DNA from: Trichobilharzia szidati
Lineage: Eukaryota > Platyhelminthes > Trematoda > Strigeidida > Schistosomatidae
Assembly: GCA_944472155.2 (NCBI GenBank)
Contig: OX235271.1
Location: 85,015,256-85,079,255, forward strand
DNA length: 64,000 bases
Direction of reading: 5' to 3'
How positions within the stretch are numbered: position 1 is the stretch's first letter; each line of letters starts with the position of its first letter. Below, piece after piece: positions 54,800 to 64,000 of this stretch. A model generated the notes under the pieces. It saw nothing but the letters and a program-made list of their open reading frames with translations, was not told the origin of the DNA and searched no databases. Made by a program: the position numbers and the translations under genes.

Positions 54800-56030
54800 C
54801 TCAACTTCATCGAACTCGAGAAGGCCTTCGACAGCGTTGACTGAGAAGTAATTTGGAAACTACTACAACACTACGGCGTGTAGTACCCAAGTCTTTAACA
54901 ACCTCATTCAACAGCTATATGACAGTGGCACATATCAAGTGATCCACAAGGGAAAACTCAGTGAGGCGTTCGAAGTGCATACAAAAGTAAGACAAGCTGG
55001 CTACTTATAATCACCGATGATATTCCCAATTGTGGTGGACTGGATTATGCATCAGACTGTGAACAGGGAGTGAGAAGACAAGAAGACTCTAGAACACCAA
55101 TATGAAGACTCTAGAAAATCTGGATCTCGCGCGTAGATGATTTGTGTTTATTGTCACACAAACTCGAAGACATGCATGCAGGCGAAAACCAACAAACTGG
55201 CTGAAGAAGCTGGCAGGCAGCGAAGACATGACTGAATGTGAACATACAGAAGACAGAGACGTAGGGGATGAAGATAACCAGCCAACCAAACAACGACAGC
55301 AACCAGCGCCAATCACTATGGACGGGAGAGATTTGAATAAGATGACTTCCTTCCCCAATTTGGGAAGTACTGTTTCAACCACAGGCAGTCGGACAGCATG
55401 GATGAAGACGTCATAGCCAGCCAGCCAGAATCGGAAAGGCAGGATACGCCTTCATCAACCTGAAACCGGTTAGGAAATCGTCTTCACTGCACTCCGCCTC
55501 AGCATAAAGAACAAGATTCGAATTTTCAGCACAAATGTGAAGTCAGCAAATTCTTTTCTACAAGTCAGAAACTTGTACTGCGCGTGAGTCACAGAAATCA
55601 TTTCCAATAGACAACTGAAGACTTTTATCAACAGCTGCCACCTTCGCTGGCTGCCTCCATACTGAAGATCAAATGACCGGCTGGCCAGAAAGCTACAAGA
55701 AACTCCGGTTGACAACAAACCAACCAAGAACCTATCGTTCAACAAATATGTAGAAGAAAATGGAGGTGGACTCAGCACGCGTTGACGAGGCCATCGGATG
55801 ACATCGCGTGCAATGTAGGTCATCACTCGGACGGAATCCCAATGGGAGGCGTTGAGTGGGTGGTTGGTGCGACAGTGACATGCATGAGATGGTACGATTT
55901 GAAGGAAATGAGAGACTATGGGCAATCTTGTGACTAGCCAGCTGAAGATGACAGGAGAAAATAGAAGAAAGTAGATATGTGTTATTGAAGCCCCATGTTC
56001 CACTTCGAACCCAAGGGAATAATAATAGTT
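54800..56030 (+). pseudogene. RTE-clade LINE, RT motif A to 3' tail
   Basis: Longest plus-strand RTE relic. NFIELEKAFDSVD (motif A region, 54805-54843), EVIWKLLQHYGV, PNCGGLDYASDCEQGVRR near 55030, HACRRKPTNWLKKLAGSED in the hinge, then PAPITMDGRDLNKMTSFPNL, then KNKIRIFSTNVKSANSF-like. The tail TATTGAAGCCCCATGTTCCA, GAACCCAAGGGAATAATAAT ends near 56028. Many shifts; motif C (YxDD) is missing, apparently lost in the gap near 54990. Confidence 0.8.
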
Positions 56031-57034
56031 GTTTACCACTCACACTAACCAACAGTGTTTATCACCCGACTAAATGAAAGTGATCTAAATACCGGACAGT
56101 CATTTCGTCCGCTTCAAACAGAGCTCATCTGCTATGTACCCGGTATGACTCGGCTCCGAGAGGTGAATCAACACCAATCACACAATTTCTGACCAACTTC
56201 TTAGGTGAACAGATATAAACACATAAACAAGCTTTATACACAAATATCTTAATCCTTTGTTTACTCGTCTTTCTCTCATCTACCAGACTGATTATGTAAC
56301 AACAACAACAACAGAAAGTAACTATATACAATCAATGGTATGCTTAATTGTAACAAAGAAAGTATTCTTAGTTAGCGGTCATTTTCTCATCGAAAAAAAC
56401 AAACAAAATAGTTCATGTTTCATCTCTAAGTTGGTCTTTCTTCTTCTTCTAATTAATCTCAGCTGTCCCAACTTTTTTTTCTCTCTCTCTGTCCTTTTCT
56501 GTCTTTGTCATTTTTTGAAAAAGAAAACAGTTTTCAGTCATTATTTCATTGTATGTGAGGTATATATATATGTGTTTTGATATTTTGCTGATTAGTGTTC
56601 TAACTATAAGACATAATATATGTATGCCTCCAATATGTACAATAAAGAGTTATCTATCACAGTGATAAATGAATGGCTGAATAACTGAATGAATCGAAAT
56701 ATCATTCAACCTTCCACTCTCCTTCACACATACACACACTGATGCACACATGAATGCACAACACACACTATTTTTTGGACAAGTACATGAAGAGGTGTTC
56801 TATTGACGATGATAAATTACTTGATATATATTGTCTTCTTTGTTTTTGTGCTATAGCTTGAATATATATATATATATTGACTTTTCAAAAATTAATCCTG
56901 TCTGACAAAGTAGGCGAAACAATGGGATAATTGATGACAATAAGTGAACAATGGGTTTTATTTTTTTTTAGAAGTAATTACACTTTGCGAGTTCATACAC
57001 ATTGGATTTGCATTGTATTAGATTTCAAACACTG
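56031..57034. other. Unassigned AT-rich sequence
   Basis: About 1 kb without a recognised gene or repeat family. Contains CTCTCTCT, ACACAC and TATATATA short runs (near 56480, 56735 and 56860). One 107-codon frame here is poly-aromatic and looks like chance. Confidence 0.4.
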
Positions 57035-57445
57035 TGTTTATTATTATTATTGTTTCCTATAATTCCTAGAGGAACATAGGGCTTCAGCCGTGCGTCTCCA
57101 TTGCGTTTGGTTCTCTTCCAACGTTTTCAACTGGCTCCAAGTCTGTCCACACGTTTTCATCTCCTCTTCACATGACCTCCTCCAAGTCACCCTTGCACTT
57201 ACGACCAACTCGCCGCTTCCCTTTCGGATTCCACACGAGCAATGGCTTGTCTAGTGATGTCACTTGATGGTTTGTTTTCTCAGAGTATGGTCAATCCATC
57301 TCCATTTCTTCCTGCTTATTTGTTGCACAATCTGTTCCTGGTTGGTTCGCTCCTAGAGATCCCTCCCTGTTACTGATCTTTTCTGACCATCTGATCTTGA
57401 GTGGAGTATTGAGCGAAGACAACTGTTAATGAAGGTCTGTAGTTT
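57035..57445 (-). pseudogene. RTE-clade LINE 3' end (left of an inverted pair)
   Basis: Antisense tail (ATAATTCCTAGAGGAACATA, GGGCTTCAGCC) and C-terminal region, closely matching the copy at 48025-48450 including CCGTGCGTCTCCATTGC. Confidence 0.7.
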
Positions 57446-57870
57446 GTTTGAGGTTTAGAGACTTGAAATTTCACAAAAAGCATTTCAAACAGCTTGCTGA
57501 AGGCTTTTAACAACACCCAATTTTGTTGACTTCATACTTAAGATTAGATGGCCAAAAAGGAAATAACAGCGGGGAACTCTGACAAAGAATCAGCCAGTAA
57601 CCTAATACTTGACAATTATGTCGAAGATAAGTGAGATAGACCGATGGCACTCTGAGGAGACTGCTGAGTGACTACCCTTGAGTGGAATCTGAATGGAAAA
57701 CGAAGAGTTAGACGTTGGTGCGAAAGATGACTTGAAAGAAATCATGTGAGGAGGACACAAAAGCTTTGGGGCAGTTGTAGAGCTGAGTAAAAAAGCCTAT
57801 AGAGAACATGATGAAGTCGAGATATGTTGATGAAGCCAAAAGTTTCGCTGGGAACCCAAGGAAATAATAG
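57446..57870 (+). pseudogene. RTE-clade LINE 3' end (right of an inverted pair)
   Basis: Plus strand: RLEISQKAFQTAC-like block, then LRLDGQKGNNSGEL, CGKDDLKEIM, and tail TTGATGAAGCCAAAAGTTTC, GGGAACCCAAGGAAATAATA. Confidence 0.65.
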
Positions 57871-58059
57871 TAATTATACTCTATAGCGTAGACGTTCTTC
57901 AGTTTGAAGTTGATTAGCCACGTGGTACTTATCTACACCATGAAGATTTCCTAAAACACTAAGTCAGTCACACTTCCTACAGATTAACTCCATTAGGATT
58001 AAAAAAACACATATTTTCAACTTGAGCTGTGGACCAAACAACCAATATCAAGCTAGATC

Positions 58060-58375
58060 ATAGGTCACGTCATTGGAGTTTTATTGGTACTTCCTAACTC
58101 GAAGATTTACCGACAAAAGCAAACAAGCTGCCGGAACAGGTAGCACAGAAAGAGTTTTAAGAGAAAGAGAAAAGACAAAGGTGATAAAGACGTCCTGCCA
58201 GACCAACAGTAACATGCACTAGTCACCGTCAACAGGAAAAATCGAAAGGAGCTTTTCCCATTCAATTAGCTGGCCTAAGTAGCATCGTTTCATCTGCAGC
58301 TAATCAGGATGATGAAAGTAAGATAGGCCTTCATAACTCTGATATCATTGTAGAAGCCTACAGAACTTAGCACAA
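58060..58375 (+). pseudogene. RTE-clade LINE fragment
   Basis: Hinge and INGR blocks: TTTACCGACAAAAGCAAACA, AGTCACCGTCAACAGGAAAA, GGCCTAAGTAGCATCGTTTC. Confidence 0.55.
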
Positions 58376-58379
58376 TGAA

Positions 58380-58765
58380 TGATCTGGGGTTCTGGTGGGA
58401 AGTCGTGATCAGTAGGGTGCAGAAGGTTAAAGGGGAAGCAGTAACTCATCGAAGAACACACTGCGAAGTGGTCGCGCTATTTCATGAATTGGCAGAAGTT
58501 AGAATTCATGGAATGGTCATTGGGTCAGGTCCTAGTGGCTTAGTGGACTACAAGCTCGCCTTGTAACCGGAAGATTCTGAGTTCGAACCTCAGTGGGTAC
58601 ATAGTGATGAAGAGTCCCAAACTAGGACATAGGAAACAGCTGTCCAGTATTCCCAGGTAGTTTTCCAATGGTTCTCTAACTGATATTAGCTCATGATGAA
58701 GTCCTACAACCAATCAAACAAAATCCCTACAAAAACCAATACTTGAAATACGAATTTTTGACCCT
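58380..58765 (+). mobile_element. SINE2 copy, full length
   Basis: Leader GGTGGGAAGTCGTGATCAGT, tRNA-like part (GTGGCTTAGTGGACTACAAG A-box-like, GAGTTCGAACCTC B-box-like), fold GTGATGAAGAGTCCCAAACT, then GGAC with an extra ATAG before GAAACAGCTGTCCAGTAT. The end is GGTTCTCTAACTGATATTAG and AAACCAATACTTG. Confidence 0.75.
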
Positions 58766-58794
58766 TATGTCAAGCCAGTGCTTATAAATGCTTT

Positions 58795-59200
58795 AGTACC
58801 TTGGCGTTCACATCACCGAAAGCATTTCCCAAAGGTTAACGTACCCTTTCACCAACAGCTACTTTCGTTGTCTTGGTACTGAATATCATATGGTTAATCG
58901 GAAATACTAAGGAAAAAGCGACTCAGGTAGCCAACTGGCCAAGAACCTGTCGTCCAACAAATATGTAGAAGGAAATGGAGCTAGGCTTAAGATACACTGA
59001 AGAGAACCTTGACTGATATCCAACACTATACACCAAAATGAAACCAGAAGAGGTAACGACAAGTTGGTCGTCTCATTGTGAAATGGACAAGATTATGTGA
59101 AGAGGAAATGAATGCTTGTGAGCAGTCGTGTGGTCAGCTAAAAATTACGACAGAGAATTTAGTGCAATGCCGATGAGATGTTGTGCCGAATGTCTGTAAT
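58795..59200 (+). pseudogene. RTE-clade LINE, C-terminal fragment
   Basis: CATCACCGAAAGCATTTCCC, TTCACCAACAGCTACTTTCG, CAACAAATATGTAGAAGGAA, GATACACTGAAGAGAACC: the C-terminal region without the final tail. Confidence 0.65.
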
Positions 59201-59489
59201 TGTCAGACTCTGTAATAGCGAAATTAGTACTGAACATAATAAATTTCTTAGGTTAAGTTCAGTTTCCAGATGATGGTATAGCTGTATCCAGATTCTAATT
59301 GACTCACTCTCATGATTCAATATGTTTGAACGTCTTGACAACATATCTTAAACCATCAGCCAAATTTTTCAACCCTGTAAGTAATTTATGTGGTAGTCTC
59401 CTGTACCTAGCTTTTGTTTAATTGGCTGTTTAACAGATATGTATAAACTGTCTTGCCACTTTTTTTCACGTTACTTTGTGTTTAAAATG

Positions 59490-60333
59490 CTATCACAGAG
59501 TTTCCAGAGTTAATCTTTGACGTTTCAATAGCAGTGATGTAATTATTACTGAGTGCGGTTGTTAACTTCATGCCCAACCTTCCTACTTTCCGTGCTTACT
59601 GGCTGTAAGATCAATTCAATTCCCATCCTTGATACAAGTCAACCTGTCAGCCTAGCGTTGTTGCAGCCCAATTATCCATGCCTAACGTGTCTATCCCCCC
59701 TTGTTTAATGAACTTTGTGTTTTTACATCGATCTGTTTAGTCAGACCGTTGAACTCATAAAGTATAATTGAACTCATGACCCAATCAGAGTATCTTGTGA
59801 ACTGTTATTTTTGCTGACCCATGTTTTACTTTGTACTATTCTGTCGAGTTTATCTTATTTATTGATCTTCATCTGTATCAGCCTACCTGATTAAGTGGCC
59901 AATTAAATTCCATCTTTGTGCCTATGCTCTGTCTATCTCTTAACCGCTCTCTGTTCTATGTTCATTCTTCTACTGACTGCTTACCTGAACGGTCGTGTCT
60001 GATCCGGCTAGTTCGCAATTTTGGCTTTAACGTTATTCCGCTCTGATAGCGGTACCTTGCTTTCTGTTAAGCGTTGTGCTTTGTACTCTTGAAAGCGTTA
60101 AGGTTTGTTATATATATAATTATTTATTTGTTTATTAATAGTACCGTAGAAACAGTGACCGGCTTCTTGTTTGTTCTGGACCGGGATAGCCTTTATCTAC
60201 GCGTGACTTAATTTCAAGCGATATTGCGCTTACACTGGTGGTTAGACGAAGTTTTAGAGTGAGTCATCTCGAAACGGAATCCGGATCACCTGTTGGGTTG
60301 TTGAGCATTCCACCACTGAACCACCAATGTCAC
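59490..60333 (-). mobile_element. SINE1 copy split by a solo LTR
   Basis: The SINE1 body lies at 59490-59603 (GTTTCAATAGCAGTGATG, TTCATGCCCAACCTTCCTAC). The end of the body and the tRNA-like head lie at 60235-60333 (minus: GACATTGGTGGTTCAGTGGT, then ATCCGGATTCCGTTTCG). The 631-bp LTR lies between them. Confidence 0.7.
59604..60234. mobile_element. Solo LTR, 631 bp, with TGTAAG...CTTACA ends
   Basis: Perfect 6-bp terminal inverted repeat TGTAAG/CTTACA. Flanks are CTGGC (59599-59603) and CTGGT (60235-60239), a 5-bp duplication with one mismatch. Removing it rejoins SINE1. A TATATATAAT stretch at about 60110-60120 could be its promoter element. Unrelated by eye to the LTR at 6637 and 33432. A 5-bp duplication would fit a Gypsy-type parent (inference). 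Confidence 0.7.
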
Positions 60334-60619
60334 ATTCTTTTAACTAACTGGTATCTTACGAATCCATCTGTATCCTCCTAAGTTTAACAAATATACATGA
60401 ATATAAGAACTAAAAGTTCAGCAGACAGTCTCTTTTCGACGAATTCATTCACTTAGCTGTACAATCGCATTTATATATAATAATTTCTCTGTGTGTGTGT
60501 ACATTGCGATTGTCAGACAAAAGTAAAAGTAGAAATTAGTTGGGGTTATTGTTTACGTCTTCAGAATGTTTCGAAAATGTGATGAATAATCAAATTGTAA
60601 CTAAGGTCGTGAGGTGAAG
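60334..60619. other. Unassigned sequence
   Basis: AT-rich with a TCTGTGTGTGTGTA run near 60490; nothing recognised. Confidence 0.35.
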
Positions 60620-60925
60620 ATTGGACACTAGCAACTAGTGCTATATGTCTAGTCTTTTCTTTCGATGCAGACTGAATTCTATCAGTCAGGTTTGTAAAGT
60701 GGCCATCATTCTAGGTATCTCGCCATCACGGTGCACATTGATTAGATGATATTAGATGGTTGGAGGCAATCGTCAGGAAGCCTTACTCGACCTAGGTTTC
60801 GTGCTTGTTGGCACTCACCAGTCAGCAAGGCCTATCTGCAACCACAGTGAAGGAACTCATGTCCCCTTTGATATTCAAACCAGTGTCACCCAGTGCTGCA
60901 GTCAGAGACGTTACTTCAGATGTTA
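60620..60925 (+). mobile_element. Fb element, right end missing
   Basis: Begins ATTGGACACTAGCAACTAGT, then GTCTAGTCTTTTCTTTCG, the arm GATATTAGATGGTTGGAGGC, and a worn tRNA-like core cut at about 60920. Confidence 0.65.
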
Positions 60926-61235
60926 ATGAAAGAGCATGGAGAAGCGTGTCAAAAATAAATAACGTATTAGGTAGAAAGAGTAAATAAAGGGTTAGCTAAG
61001 AAATGATGTTACTAAAATGTCGTGCGAAAATACAGTAAAAGCATCATAAAAATATGGTAGAACTTGGAATTATATACCCAAGGTAGAAGGAAGAAGGAGG
61101 TGGAGAAGTTTCTTCTGTGTACATAAATCATGGTTTTCTATCCGGATTGCTAAGGCCTCAGAGATGCAAGTATACGGAAGCTAACCGTTTTCGACAGGCT
61201 TCTCTTGACTTTGTAGATAACTTTGAATGAATTCT
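60926..61235. other. Unassigned sequence
   Basis: No gene or repeat family recognised. Confidence 0.35.
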
Positions 61236-61237
61236 CC

Positions 61238-61935
61238 TTAAATATTCATTGAGCGACCATTGTTGAATATATTTTCAATTATAGCACTCCTTATTGATCC
61301 ACTGGTACATTTTCGTAGCCAAGTGGGATAATTTTCTTTGACTGTTTTGGATATAACATGCATCAAACAACCTATATATCTCGCTCCACATGAGCAAGTA
61401 ATTTGGTGAATGCCCATAGAAATGGTTAAATGCGATAGTTTATCTTTGGAATTGTTGAAGAACAATGGGTGGCTTCAGAATACTAGTTGTACTGTAGGAA
61501 AAGAGAATGTTCTTTTCAGGGCGTTAGATATTCCCCTCTTTAGGATGTCGGCGAGAAGGTGGCCATTGGACGCCACATTCATGTATAGTATCTTCTTCGA
61601 CACAGAGATAGGTTTTTGTTTGTTGATTTTCGGTCTTATGTGTCTATCTACAAGTCCTGGTGGATAGGCATTCTCAAATAGTGTCTTCCTCAAAAGGGTG
61701 ATATCCTCTTCTACTGATCTGGGGCTGCATATTCTGTGGATTTTAATCGCAAGAGATGTTATCACGTTCCGTTTGCAATTGATGGGTACCCAACTGTAAA
61801 GGTTTGTCAGCTGGCCGTTCCATGTAGGCTTCCTATATACTGATCTCTTCAGAGTCTCATCAGTCTTTTTTGTTAGTCAGACGTCCAGAAATAAAACCGT
61901 CTCTCCGGTTTCTGCTTCAATATACCTAATCAAAG
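61238..61935 (-). pseudogene. PLE-D relic, RT C-terminus plus GIY-YIG start
   Basis: Minus strand from the right: YIEAETGETVLFLDV, a stop, LTKKTDETLKRSVYRKPTWN, GQLTNLYSWVPINCKRN, ITSLAIKIHRICSPRSVEED, KISVSKKILYMNV-like, RGISNALKRTFSFPTVQLVF. A frame change leads to ITCSCGARYIGCLMHVISKT (GIY-YIG, YIG intact) and ENYPTWLRKCTSGSIRSAII. Catalytic RT motifs A to C are missing. Related to 23625-24370. Confidence 0.75.
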
Positions 61936-62027
61936 AAATACTAGAAAGAGGAAAGACTGAAGAAATCAGTGTAATGGGTAATTGAAAAATGCATCTTTTC
62001 TCTCCAAAACGCTAATATTATGTTTAT

Positions 62028-62200
62028 CAGTAACGGACAAAACTACACTTGTATATATTAAGTAGAAATACAGATATAATCCCCAATGGATTTTACGTTT
62101 ACAAATTTTTTGGATCAGAATGTATTTGGGTTGAATAAAGCATAAATCTATCCCCATTGGGAAAATAAACAATAAAATCGAAACATCCTACTGACGTAGA
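62028..62200. repeat. Unknown repeat U2, copy a (partial)
   Basis: Shares CTTGTATATATT, TTTACAAATT, GGGTTGA, TCCTACTGACGTA in order with 62748-63035. It ends at CATCCTACTGACGTA where an RTE fragment begins. Confidence 0.55.
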
Positions 62201-62475
62201 ACAAACCAAGAATGTATTGCTCGATAAATGTGCTGAGGAAAGTGGATATGGATCAGGCACGTACTGACAAAACCAGGGAGTGAAATATCTCCCCAGGTTC
62301 TTCAGTGGAATCTCAATGAAAGATGAAGCATTCGAAGCTAACATAGTAGAGATCATGTGAGGAGGAGACGAGAGCCTATTGGTAATCATGGAGTCAACTA
62401 AAGAGGAATTCAGGGAATAGGATGAAATGCAGATGTGCTAATGAAGCCCTATGGTCCACAATGAGAACCACAAGA
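62201..62475 (+). pseudogene. RTE-clade LINE, 3' end
   Basis: AACAAACCAAGAATGTATTG, ATCAGGCACGTACTGACAAA, and tail GCTAATGAAGCCCTATGGTC, AGAACCACAAGAAATAAG. Confidence 0.65.
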
Positions 62476-62511
62476 AATAAGAAATAACATTGTTTTATGA
62501 CTCTGATTCTG

Positions 62512-62715
62512 TACGTCAGTAGATCAACAGTAGAATGCTCACTAACCATGTACATATTTCAGGTTTGAATAACCTCCAGCGCACGTCTGAATCTCTCTTA
62601 ACTAATACTAAGCCCGGTACAGAGGGAAATTTGTAAATGAAGCTAGCAACCTCACGCAGTAATTGCTACACCACCGTCACTAAAATTCCAGAACTCAAGC
62701 TTGAAGCATTATATT
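62512..62715 (+). mobile_element. SINE1 copy, 3' truncated
   Basis: Plus: GTACGTCAGTAGATCAACAG head with worn GGTTTGAATAACC, body (AAGCCCGGTACAGAGGGAAA), then CTCAAGCTTGAAGCATTAT. Confidence 0.6.
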
Positions 62716-62747
62716 ATACACAAAATGCAAAGGAATGGAAAAATATC

Positions 62748-63200
62748 GTTAATTCCGCCTAATTCTTGCCTAGAGGCTAAAAGTAACTGGTTTTTTACAG
62801 TTATCGCGAATTTATGGCTTCGGGTATTTGTATTTCTCACTGTTACTAAAGATTTGACTTGTATATATTTTATAAAAAATCATATTTAATCCCCAAATGA
62901 TCCAATTTCAAATGTTTACAAATTCTTTTCTATACTACAATGCATGAAATCAGAATATATGGGTTGAGTAAAATCGTGAATTTATTCCCAAAGGGTGAAT
63001 AATGAAGAAAAATGACACATCCTACTGACGTATACTGAAAAAGGGAAGAGAGTAAAATCCATAAGCAACAATATTGCTTCAAATAACTAATTTCGCCTAA
63101 TTTTGGCCAGTAGGCTTAAAATAAGTATACTTACAGTTATCACGCACTTATGATGGGTGGCTTTGAATTTCTTACTCTTACTGAAGGTTTGACTCATTAA
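62748..63200. repeat. Unknown repeat U2, copies b and c in tandem
   Basis: Copy b runs from ATTCCGCCTAATTCTTGCC (62752) to CATCCTACTGACGTA (63035). Copy c restarts at TTTCGCCTAATTTTGGCC (63091) and reaches ACTGAAGGTTTGACTC (63199). The spacing is about 338 bp. Copy c is cut by the next RTE fragment. No coding or RNA signature seen. Confidence 0.6.
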
Positions 63201-63204
63201 AAAA

Positions 63205-64000
63205 ATGTTTTTATTGTTCCCTTGGGTTCCGAGTGGAACATAGGGCTTCAATAACATATCTTCACTTCCTTCTATTTTCTCCTGTCGTGTTCATCTGGCT
63301 AGCCTCACGATTGTTCATAATCTCTCATCTTCTCTAACTCTCTATACGGTCTCCTCCATATCAACGCCGCACTGACGACCCACTCGTTGCAGCCCATTCA
63401 GATTCGATTACAGCGATGGCCTGCATTGTGCGCGATGTCATTTGATAGTCTCCTCAACGTATGCTCGATCCATCTCCATTTTCTACCAAATATTTGTTGA
63501 GCAGTCGGCTCTTGGTTGGTTTGTTCCCAGTCAGAGTTTTTTGTCGTTAATTTTTCTCTGGCTGGCCGGTTAGCCATTTGATCTTCAGTATGGAGGCCGC
63601 CAGCGAAGTGAGCAGCTATTGATAAGAGTCTGCATCCACTTGTTGGAAATCCTTTTCGTGACACGCTTGCCGTGTTTCCGACCCGTATAGAGGGAGTGAC
63701 TTAACATTTGTGTTGAAAATCCGAATCTTGTTCTTTATGCTGAGTGCAGAAGATTTCTTAACCGGTTTCAGATTGATGAAGGTGTATCTTACAATTCCGA
63801 TTCTAGCTGGCCAGCTTTTACATCTTCATCCTTTCCGACTTCCTGTGGTTGAAACAGTGCTTCCTAGTCGGATAAGTGAAAGAATGACCGTTGATGGTGG
63901 CTGACTGGTGCTGGTTGCTGTTGTTGTTCCTGTTGGTCGGCTCTTTGGTTGTCTTCACCACCTCCGCCTTCTCTATGTTCACCTGGAGTCCTGTCTTCGC
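63205..64000 (-). pseudogene. RTE-clade LINE, 3' tail to hinge, runs off the window
   Basis: Antisense tail CCCTTGGGTTCCGAGTGGAA, then GGGCTTC. The frame at 63398-63664 reads SRKGFPTSGCRLLSIAAHFA, then QEPTAQQIFGRKWRWIEHTL and RRLSNDIAHNAGHRCN. Further on are antisense NKIRIFNTNVKSL (63700-63735), the INGRxL region near 63890, and the ENxxVNMEKAEVVKTTKEPT-like hinge at the window edge. It is a good copy and continues past 64000. Confidence 0.8.

Noticed and set aside
55470..56039. 189-codon minus-strand frame
   Set aside because: Antisense of a plus-strand RTE C-terminus that recurs across the window; the sense strand carries the recognised motifs.
56257..56580. 107-codon plus-strand frame
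   Set aside because: Low-complexity T-rich translation with no domain or conservation clue.
59690..60250. Complete LTR retrotransposon with TGGTGGTTAGACG as primer-binding site
   Set aside because: Sequence right after the LTR continues as SINE1, and TGGTGG belongs to the target duplication and SINE body, so it is a solo LTR.

Overview
The window is AT-rich eukaryotic DNA made almost entirely of interspersed repeats. It carries degraded Penelope-like elements (PLEs), RTE-clade and CR1-clade non-LTR retrotransposon fragments, several tRNA-derived SINE families, solo LTRs, and hammerhead-ribozyme-bearing repeats with the core and loop spelling typical of the schistosome Sm-alpha family. Together these point to a Schistosoma-type blood fluke (inference from repeat content; I cannot name the species). 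No bacterial-style operons, rRNA, intact tRNA genes or CRISPR arrays are visible. One compact ORF at 9528-9935 (minus) looks like a host gene or terminal exon.

Layout. 1-7100: SINE, CR1, PLE and RTE relics plus a 286-bp solo LTR. 7302-9326: a head-to-head palindromic PLE whose arms are almost identical. 9528-9935: candidate host gene. 10.1-18.6 kb: CR1 reverse transcriptase, an RTE endonuclease remnant, and many SINEs. 18.65-19.96 kb: a second PLE palindrome with a very short spacer. 20-36.7 kb: SINE/RTE mosaic with a Sm-alpha-like hammerhead at 27.6 kb and a solo LTR inside an RTE copy at 33.4 kb. 36866-45211: exactly three tandem copies of a 2782-bp unit that carries a PLE reverse-transcriptase relic. 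45.1-46.5 kb: the PLE whose left arm apparently recombined to make that array, itself internally inverted. 46.5-64 kb: RTE and SINE relics, three further PLE relics, a PLE-associated hammerhead at 52.6 kb, and a 631-bp solo LTR that splits a SINE.

Names used here for families are working labels only. SINE1: tRNA-like head of about 75 nt, body, and a 3' tail shared with the RTE LINEs. SINE2: internal tRNA-like region followed by a hammerhead-like fold. Fb: a 300-600 bp element with inverted ends and an internal tRNA-like segment. PLE-A to PLE-D: four Penelope-like groups told apart by their reverse-transcriptase and GIY-YIG sequences. RTE supplies the likely retrotransposition machinery for SINE1, judging by the shared 3' end. 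PLE-B, SINE2 and Fb repeatedly occur as inverted pairs, so the region could produce many long RNA hairpins. All coordinates of repeat edges were judged by eye and may be off by 10-20 bases unless a target-site duplication is quoted.
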